From an uncultured Porphyromonas sp. (GTDB taxonomy: Bacteria; Bacteroidota; Bacteroidia; Bacteroidales; Porphyromonadaceae), in the NCBI GenBank assembly GCA_945875135.1, contig CAMCJO010000125.1, positions 1-6,569 of the forward strand: a stretch of DNA of 6,569 bases, in the 5' to 3' direction. Positions 1 to 4,878 of the stretch are shown here, in pieces (the first letter of the stretch is position 1; every line of letters starts with the position of its first letter). The notes beneath the pieces were generated by a model that was given only the letters and a program-made list of their open reading frames with translations, did no database searches and had not been told where the DNA came from. A program made the position numbers and the translations under genes.

Positions 1-77
1 AACAGCCAACAGCTAGCGACCAACAGCTAACAGCCAACAGCTAACAGCCAACAGCCAACAGCTAACGGCCAACAGCC
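1..77. repeat. Heptanucleotide tandem repeat (AACAGCY), about 11 units
   Basis: Eleven consecutive 7-bp units fit AACAGCC or AACAGCT. The third unit (15-21, AGCGACC) and the tenth (64-70, AACGGCC) are degenerate. The array begins at the window edge, so its true length is unknown. It lies outside any gene and the unit length is not tied to a visible reading frame. Such short tandem arrays arise by slipped-strand replication and commonly vary in copy number between strains. No function is evident from the sequence. Confidence 0.85.
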
Positions 78-108
78 ACAACGGACGCCACTAGCCGTGA
101 CGATACCC

Positions 109-211
109 TGTAGGGACGCACGGTCTGTGCGTCCGTCCCCGTTAATGGTTACAGCGTCCCGATTACACGTCATATCGTTCGACAACGGACGCTCGACCGT
201 GCGTCCCTACA
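109..211. repeat. Palindromic element 1, TGTAGGG...CCCTACA ends
   Basis: A perfect 16-bp inverted repeat (TGTAGGGACGCACGGT at 109-124 and its reverse complement at 196-211) bounds about 103 bp. The left arm also contains its own hairpin: GGACGCAC (114-121), loop GGTCT, GTGCGTCC (127-134). The right arm contains a weaker hairpin built on GGACGC (187-192) and GCGTCC (201-206). The element is followed directly by AATCGCCAC, as is element 2. It reads as a MITE/REP-like unit; whether it moves or only forms RNA or DNA hairpins cannot be told here. Confidence 0.7.
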
Positions 212-238
212 AATCGCCACACGTCTCGCTTTAACGGG

Positions 239-264
239 GACGGACGCACGACCGTGCGTTCGTT
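239..264. repeat. Hairpin of the GGACGCAC repeat family
   Basis: ACGCACG (244-250) faces CGTGCGT (253-259), and pairing extends outward with G-T wobble to about 239-264. The left part, 231-249, is also the exact inverse of 127-145 inside palindromic element 1, so it can pair either locally or with that element. It is one more module of the same repeat family rather than an isolated terminator. Confidence 0.55.
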
Positions 265-296
265 GTATCAAAGGTTACAGCGTCTGGGGTTTAACG

Positions 297-378
297 TGTA
301 GGGGCGGACCTGCGTGTCCGCCCTCAGGGCATACAGCACTCCAACGAGGACGGGCGGACACATAGGTCCGCCCCTACA
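297..378. repeat. Palindromic element 2, TGTAGGGGCGGAC...GTCCGCCCCTACA
   Basis: 27-bp arms at 297-323 and 352-378 are inverse copies with two mismatches near the middle. Each arm is itself a hairpin with a perfect 8-bp stem: GGGCGGAC/GTCCGCCC at 302-309/316-323 and at 352-359/366-373, each with a 6-nt loop. The outer ends (TGTAGGG...CCCTACA) and the right flank AATCGCCAC match element 1, while the inner core differs (GGCGGAC in place of GGACGCAC). This suggests two members of one element family with different cores. Confidence 0.75.
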
Positions 379-398
379 AATCGCCACTCGTCACGTTT

Positions 399-432
399 TG
401 ACACAACGGACGCACAGATCTGTGGGGTGTCA
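399..432 (-). terminator. Possible operon-end hairpin
   Basis: TGACAC (399-404) and GTGTCA (427-432) form an outer inverted repeat around a perfect 12-bp palindrome CACAGATCTGTG (413-424). It overlaps the stop codon of the last gene (430-432), where a terminator for the minus-strand operon would be expected. Reading the minus strand, no T-run follows the hairpin, so it is not a classic intrinsic terminator. The sequence also belongs to the adjacent repeat family through its ACAACGGACGC motif, so the structure may be a repeat that happens to end the transcript. Confidence 0.3.
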
Positions 433-885
433 CAGGAGCTGCGCCTTGTCGCGGTACTGGTCGTACAGCTGTGCCAGTGCGCTCTCGGGGCTGATATATC
501 CGAAGACTAGTCTGTCAGCTAGCTTTGCTATGTACTCATTGCGATAGAGCGCAGCACTCCGCCCCACACGCACAGCACGTGGTGCCGTAGAGATGCATAG
601 CAGTCGCCCCGCATCGAGCGGTGCGTGAAGCTCCGTGGGTAGCTCCTTGTAGAGCGCACGTGCTAGGACCATGATGACTGGTTGCTCCTGCTGGAGGAGA
701 AGTCGCAACACGTCTCGCTCTATGTCAGCGTGAAAGCCACTCACCACGGCACCGACCGTGCCAGCCACATCCGTCGCCCAGTCGTAGCAGCGTAGCACGG
801 CTCCACTAGACACGTTACGTGACGAGAGGAAGCCCACGGTCGTCCCCTCGAGTAGCGACTTATTGCCTAGGTAAGCGACTGGCAT
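430..885 (-). CDS. DprA/Smf-like Rossmann-fold protein
   Basis: A small single-domain protein of about 151 residues, last in the operon. Numbered from the ATG at 883-885, the order of motifs follows the DprA/Smf (LOG-like) Rossmann fold: an N-terminal strand VGFLSSR, then VVSGFHADIERDVL (like the SGxAxGID..H region of DprA), the strand VIMVLARALY, GRLLCIS, and a late RNEYIAKLAD resembling the RN..IA.L signature. DprA proper binds single-stranded DNA and loads RecA, but it is about twice this length, and this protein lacks its extra domains, so that role should not be assumed. An in-frame TGA lies directly before a GTG at 889-891, which is the other possible start (153 aa). The ATG is preferred because it gives MPVAYLGNK, as I recall for relatives. 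The gap to the upstream gene is 9 bp counted from the GTG or 15 bp from the ATG. GC is high (40 of 60 bases in 601-660). The function could be nucleic-acid or nucleotide sensing in defence; that is inference. Confidence 0.72.
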   Translation of the reverse strand: MPVAYLGNKSLLEGTTVGFLSSRNVSSGAVLRCYDWATDVAGTVGAVVSGFHADIERDVLRLLLQQEQPVIMVLARALYKELPTELHAPLDAGRLLCISTAPRAVRVGRSAALYRNEYIAKLADRLVFGYISPESALAQLYDQYRDKAQLL

Positions 886-900
886 CCTCACTCAGTTAGG

Positions 901-1539
901 TCACTCTTTTAGCGCATACTCTAGCTCAACCTCTAGCCCCAAGCCTAGCGCATCCGATATGCGGTCAATAAACTTCTTCTTAGACTCATTGCTACAGTTG
1001 GTCATTAGTAACCAACCGCCCCCAAGAGGTTTCTGAGCTTTCCTGTACGCAGATTTCATAGCACGCTGTTTACTAATCAGTGGCATTCTACAGCAAATAA
1101 GCGCCTCACGTTCGGAGACTTTACGCACTTCATCTACACCTATTATTTTGACAGTCTCTACGAAGGTGTCCCTACCACTTAGTCCCGCTATAACCCGTCC
1201 ATTAGGAAAGCGGACAATCATCTGCGGGGATTTCGCTCTAGTCTTTCGTACTTTAGTCGTTGATGGCTCTTCCTGTGGTGTCTCATCAGGTGCTTTCTGA
1301 GAAGCTATCTGTATAGAGATCGGCTCCTCAGGGATATAGCACACAGATATATCGAGCCACAACTCACGCTTTATGGGCTGTAACACAGACTCAAGTGCCT
1401 GAGCAATGAGTGGTTGTATCTGCTCTTGAATCTCTAGCTCCTCCAGCAGACGGATACGCTCTTCTACCGTCTCTGGCAGAGCCTCTCCTAGGCTGAGTAG
1501 CGTATCTCTTGTCTTGTATAAGTCACTTAGTTCTGACAT
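901..1539 (-). CDS. Conserved-type protein of unknown function in the modification operon
   Basis: A 212-residue protein that I cannot assign to a named family. It has three visible parts. Residues 1 to about 70 are a likely helical, Glu/Leu-rich segment. Residues about 82-105 form a charged, Pro/Thr/Lys-rich linker. Residues about 107-212 are a compact basic domain starting MIVRFPNGRVI, with a TFVETVKIIGVDEV helix, a PLISKQR segment and a GGGWLLMTNCSNESKKKF block before a final amphipathic helix. This C-terminal pattern resembles domains I recall beside DNA methyltransferases in Bacteroidetes, but its activity is unknown to me. There is no signal peptide, membrane segment or nuclease motif. 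The ATG lies 24 bp after the methyltransferase frame ends, in an A/T-rich gap without a Shine-Dalgarno sequence. Its base composition is lower in GC (26 of 60 bases in 961-1020) than the gene after it. Plausible roles are DNA binding or a specificity/accessory subunit; both are guesses. Confidence 0.7.
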   Translation of the reverse strand: MSELSDLYKTRDTLLSLGEALPETVEERIRLLEELEIQEQIQPLIAQALESVLQPIKRELWLDISVCYIPEEPISIQIASQKAPDETPQEEPSTTKVRKTRAKSPQMIVRFPNGRVIAGLSGRDTFVETVKIIGVDEVRKVSEREALICCRMPLISKQRAMKSAYRKAQKPLGGGWLLMTNCSNESKKKFIDRISDALGLGLEVELEYALKE

Positions 1540-1563
1540 TGCTGTATATAGTTTGATTGATTA

Positions 1564-2019
1564 TTATTCGTCTCTGTCTGTCTGTAACTCATCGCCCATA
1601 CGATACTTGATATCGTAGTTGATGATGAAGTCTAGCTCCTCTTCAGTAAAGCCGTAATGCTCCGCCAAGACCTTGTCTATCTCATCAATGATCGGCTTGG
1701 AGAGCTTCTTTTGATACTCAAAGGTCTCATTGACTGTTCCATCTCGCTTATTGACTCTCAATGCAACCTTGTTTCGATTCATATCATCTTCCAAATCTCG
1801 AGCAAGCTTATCAAGCTGTATCGTCTCATCATAAGAAAGTGTAAACTCCAAGATGTTACTCTTTGACAAGTTAAACATGTCGAAGTTGGTAGCGTAGTAC
1901 CACCAGAATAGATTAGAGTTCAGAGCTGCTGTAAAGTAAGGGACAACACTACTTTTCGTGAAGCAAGCGTATGTATTGCTGGCTGACTCTGTCCCAAAGC
2001 CATTGAGTAGAAATATAAT
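1564..2019 (-). pseudogene. C-terminal part of the DNA methyltransferase, cut off by an in-frame stop
   Basis: These 151 codons continue in the same frame as the methyltransferase, immediately after the TAG at 2020-2022, with no further stop until TAA at 1564-1566. The translation is protein-like from the first codon: a hydrophobic start (IIFLLNGFG), then ALNSNLFWWYYATNFDMF, which matches the NSxLFxWYY segment typical of the target-recognition end of Eco57I-type methyltransferases, and near the end SKPIIDEIDKVLAEHYGF and EELDFIINYDIKYRMG, a recurrent C-terminal signature of these enzymes. The ATG at 1876-1878 would give a 104-residue open frame, but it starts in the middle of this domain, so an independent gene is unlikely. 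Unless the stop is suppressed or is an assembly error, this piece is not translated as part of the enzyme. Reinitiation at 1878 is possible but unproven. Confidence 0.85.
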
Positions 2020-2022
2020 CTA
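2020..2022 (-). other. In-frame amber codon interrupting the methyltransferase
   Basis: Read on the minus strand, the frame runs GGG CTG AGA TAT TAG ATT ATA. Removing this one codon leaves an open frame from 4863 to 1564 (1099 codons plus the terminal stop). No insertion or deletion is needed to restore the frame, so a single base substitution explains it. TGG to TAG (Trp) is the simplest source, since relatives I recall have RYW or RYY at this place; TAT or TAC is also one step away. Confidence 0.9.
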
Positions 2023-4863
2023 ATATCTCAGCCCAGCAGAGCGATAATGTAGCTTATAGCCCGTCTTTGCAGAGCTTACTTCATATAGTATAGGTCTATC
2101 TTGAGAGATCTTCTTAGAGATCTCTATCTCCATCTGATTTGAGAACCTCCAGAATCGATCAAGGTGAATAGACTTTGTATAGTAGATTGTTTGAAACAGC
2201 TGATCGCGAGTCTCAGACTTCCACCTCCTAACACCAGTGGTCTGGAGTTGTGCTGTCTGGGCATCTGTACTTGCCACGATGAAGATGTTCAGTCGCTGCT
2301 CTGCGCCCCCTCCACCATCAAATAGCTTGGCAGGTCTTATCTCATAAGAACTGACATAGCATAGGGAGTTCTCCACAAGGAGATCTCGAACTGATGACAT
2401 ATTATCTGCAGAGGAGAGCGACAAAGGGACAATCATTCCGAATCTCTTGCTTTCATTTAGAATAGAGAGCGATCGTTCAATGCAGAAGCCGTAGAGATTG
2501 TTACACTTTATGGTCTTATACCCTTCTAGCTTGTACTGGTCGGATACGGACAACTTTGTCTTTGAGTCTTTCTTGTTGTACACCACATAAGGCGGATTGC
2601 CGATGATGACGTCAAAGCCTCCATGCTCAGCGATGATCTCGTAATACTCTGCGATCCAGTGGAAGGGTTGATAGTCAGCAAGCCAACGGTCGTAGTCTAC
2701 CTCCTTGCCGTACATGACCGCCTTATAGAGTTGGTGGTTCAGTAAGTCGTTGAAGGCGGCTAAACGCTCACGGAGCTCCACCTTTGCTGCAACAAATGTC
2801 TCCATATCCTCCTGCTGTGTGAGCTGTATATCTCTAAAGCGTCTATAAGCCATAGAGACCTTTTGCATCTCAGTCTTGGCGAGCTGCTCATACTTGTAAG
2901 CCTCAATGTTGGCACTATAAGCTTGGGAGATCTCCTGCTCACTAGCGTAGCCGACGAGCGTATTGCCACAGCGGATGTTGAAGTCGATGTCGGGGAGCGG
3001 GTCTAGCCCGAGATTGTCTGCTCGCTGGTCAACCTCTACGACGGCTACCATCTTGAGGAAGAGTCGTAGCTTGGCTATCTCGACAGCCTCTGCCATGATG
3101 TCTACGCCATAGAGGTTGCGCAGGATAATGCTCTTGTAGATGAAGTACTGTATGTTGGATCGGTAGCGACTCTCTATCTCGCCCAGCTCATCGACGAAGA
3201 GCTGCTCATGCTCGCTGTGGAAGCTCTCTATGCGACTGATGCAGGTCTCGTAGAGCGGCTCTAGGATATTCATCGCAGCAAAGAGGAAGGCGCCCGACCC
3301 GCAGGTGGGGTCTAGTATGGTGACCTCACGGAGTGCCTTGTAGCAGTGGGCTATGAGGCGATGACTCTCGGTCTGCTCGAGGAGATCCTGTACGAAGGTG
3401 CGTATGTCGAGATTGTAGGTGATGAAATCGTTTGCCTCGTGTATCTCTCCGCTCTGGATCTTAGCGAGGGTCTCGTCGCAGTGCTGTAGCCTCTCGATGG
3501 TCTCACGCCATATCTCGGTGGGTAGTCCCCAGGTGGCGGGTGTGGGGCTATTCCACTCGGCACGTCGCTCTAGTAGGTGGGGCTGTGTGGTGTCTAATCC
3601 CTGCGCCACCTCTTGCGGTATCTGCTCCCGCCAGTCTGCGGTGTAGCCATGACGTGCTGCTGCAAAGAGGTAGCGCGCACCACCCGTCTGCAACATCTGC
3701 CAGACGGCACCTTGTGGAGCAAAGAGGGTGCGCATCTCCTGGGTGGCGTGGCTGACTTTGTCGAGGAGATAAGGGAGGATGCAGTTGCGCCCGATATACT
3801 CGGTGATGTCTTCCTTGGTATAGTAGGCACCCATCTGAGCACGGTCGTTGATATACTGCTCGAAGATGTAACCCAAGACATCGGGATTGATGTCTTTGCC
3901 ACTGGCAGAGATACGGGTGTCTAGGTGCCAGCGCCACTGATCGAAGAACTTAAAGAGCCTCTCGAAGGCTTCGTCCGCTATATCTATCTCCTGATAGTCA
4001 TGCTCTATCTGATGCAGGTCAAACATACCGCCATTGAGATAGGGTATGCGCCCGAAGCGCTCCTCAAAGTGGGGATCATGGCCGGGTCTATTGAGTCCGT
4101 CACGAAAGAGATGCACGAGGAAGTCCCGATAGAAGCTCTTGTAAAACTGTCCCTCTCCATGCTGCTCCTGACACCAGCGCAGCTTGTTATTGAGATAGTC
4201 GGTGTCTTGGTCTAGGAAGCCTTTCTTCTGTATGAAGTAGCAAAACATGAGTCGATTGAGCATGACGGAGGCGTACCACTGCTTATTGCGATTGTCCCGC
4301 TCCCCTATCTGATCATCGATGCCGGTGATAAAGCTGACGAACTCGTGATGCTCCTTTCTAAACCCACGATAGAAGTACTTGGTGATGCGCTCACTATTGA
4401 CAGCAAAGGTCTGCTGTATGCGCTGCTGTACATCTACGATGGTGGTCACCTCCTCGAGTCCGAAGATGAGCCCCCTGATCTTCTCGTAGAGGAAGTCTGC
4501 CTGCTCGACGGTAGCGTACTCGATGGTGACGATGTCTCGCTTGTCGACCTTCCTGACGGGTGTAACCCACTGATGATGCTCGCTATCCTGTAGCCTATAG
4601 ATGGCTATATAGTCCTGCGCTATGCGTCGTAGCCGTACATCTATGCGTCTACAGAGAGCTGGTGTGGGTATCTCTGCGACGATGCACTCGAGGACCTGTA
4701 GCCCACTGCGCTCGGCGATGGTCGTAAAGTGATACGCATGCTCATCTATACGTATGACGGGGAGTGAGGCGGTGCCTGGATAGTTGTTCCACCCCATCTC
4801 GGAGATAAACATCTCCCGGAGGTTGCCCTGTCGTAGTAATGCCTTGAAGGTTGCTTTGTTCAT
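2020..4863 (-). CDS. Eco57I-type adenine-N6 DNA methyltransferase, truncated by a stop codon
   Basis: A large class I SAM-dependent DNA methyltransferase that would transfer a methyl group to adenine in a specific DNA site. The N-terminus (FKALLRQGNLREMFISEMGW) is the usual opening of this family, followed by an alpha/beta domain to about residue 150 with no clear nuclease motif. QMGAYYTKEDI (343-353) is the usual segment before the catalytic core. Motif I, DPTCGSGAFL, is at 518-527 and binds SAM; YGVDIMAEAVEIAKLRL with the acidic residue D588 follows; then RCGNTLVGY (around N634); and the catalytic motif NPPY at 756-759. Target recognition should lie after NPPY. The readable protein stops at 947 residues, losing 152 of a 1099-residue frame, so the catalytic core is intact but the specificity end is incomplete. 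The ATG is 15 bp after the helicase stop, with no Shine-Dalgarno sequence. GC falls just after NPPY. DrmMI of class 1 DISARM is one possible relative; a type IIG-like or other helicase-linked modification enzyme is the alternative. Confidence 0.9.
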   Translation of the reverse strand: MNKATFKALLRQGNLREMFISEMGWNNYPGTASLPVIRIDEHAYHFTTIAERSGLQVLECIVAEIPTPALCRRIDVRLRRIAQDYIAIYRLQDSEHHQWVTPVRKVDKRDIVTIEYATVEQADFLYEKIRGLIFGLEEVTTIVDVQQRIQQTFAVNSERITKYFYRGFRKEHHEFVSFITGIDDQIGERDNRNKQWYASVMLNRLMFCYFIQKKGFLDQDTDYLNNKLRWCQEQHGEGQFYKSFYRDFLVHLFRDGLNRPGHDPHFEERFGRIPYLNGGMFDLHQIEHDYQEIDIADEAFERLFKFFDQWRWHLDTRISASGKDINPDVLGYIFEQYINDRAQMGAYYTKEDITEYIGRNCILPYLLDKVSHATQEMRTLFAPQGAVWQMLQTGGARYLFAAARHGYTADWREQIPQEVAQGLDTTQPHLLERRAEWNSPTPATWGLPTEIWRETIERLQHCDETLAKIQSGEIHEANDFITYNLDIRTFVQDLLEQTESHRLIAHCYKALREVTILDPTCGSGAFLFAAMNILEPLYETCISRIESFHSEHEQLFVDELGEIESRYRSNIQYFIYKSIILRNLYGVDIMAEAVEIAKLRLFLKMVAVVEVDQRADNLGLDPLPDIDFNIRCGNTLVGYASEQEISQAYSANIEAYKYEQLAKTEMQKVSMAYRRFRDIQLTQQEDMETFVAAKVELRERLAAFNDLLNHQLYKAVMYGKEVDYDRWLADYQPFHWIAEYYEIIAEHGGFDVIIGNPPYVVYNKKDSKTKLSVSDQYKLEGYKTIKCNNLYGFCIERSLSILNESKRFGMIVPLSLSSADNMSSVRDLLVENSLCYVSSYEIRPAKLFDGGGGAEQRLNIFIVASTDAQTAQLQTTGVRRWKSETRDQLFQTIYYTKSIHLDRFWRFSNQMEIEISKKISQDRPILYEVSSAKTGYKLHYRSAGLRY

Positions 4864-4878
4864 ACCGTTTGCGTGGGT

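Larger units (their letters stand above)
78..429. repeat. Gene-free cluster of nested inverted and direct repeats
   Basis: This stretch has no credible gene; its open frames are low-complexity readings of repeats. It contains several related palindromic modules rich in GGACGCAC/GTGCGTCC and GGGCGGAC/GTCCGCCC. Direct repeats also occur: ACAACGGACGC at 78-88, 182-192 and 403-413, with an inverted one-mismatch copy at 256-266; GGTTACAGCGTC at 147-158 and 273-284; and CCCTACAAATCGCCAC at 205-220 and 372-387. A 19-bp perfect inverted repeat joins 127-145 to 231-249. The pattern suggests small non-coding palindromic elements of REP or MITE type that have inserted or duplicated next to the operon end. 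No transposase is present, so any mobility would need to be supplied elsewhere. Confidence 0.8.

Noticed and set aside
78..429. CRISPR array
   Set aside because: The repeats are palindromic, of unequal length and irregularly spaced, with no constant repeat-spacer pattern and no cas genes.
314..547. Plus-strand open frame of 77 codons
   Set aside because: It runs through a palindromic repeat and then antisense to the DprA-like gene, and the translation has no family features.
1564..1878. A separate 104-aa gene between the methyltransferase and the 212-aa gene
   Set aside because: It is in the same frame as the methyltransferase, the codons upstream of its ATG up to the TAG are protein-like, and its sequence matches the C-terminal end of that enzyme family.
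3548..3937. Overlapping open frames of 70-130 codons on both strands inside the methyltransferase
   Set aside because: They are shadow frames in a GC-rich stretch of a gene whose own frame carries clear motifs; their translations are Arg/Pro/Ser/His-rich and unlike real proteins.
3925..4593. Plus-strand open frames with hydrophobic leucine-rich translations
   Set aside because: They are antisense to the well-supported methyltransferase N-terminal region, and the hydrophobicity follows from complement codons; no start signals were seen.
2020..4863. Phase-variable frameshift in the methyltransferase
   Set aside because: The break is a single in-frame stop codon; no homopolymer or short tandem repeat is present at the site that could switch the frame.
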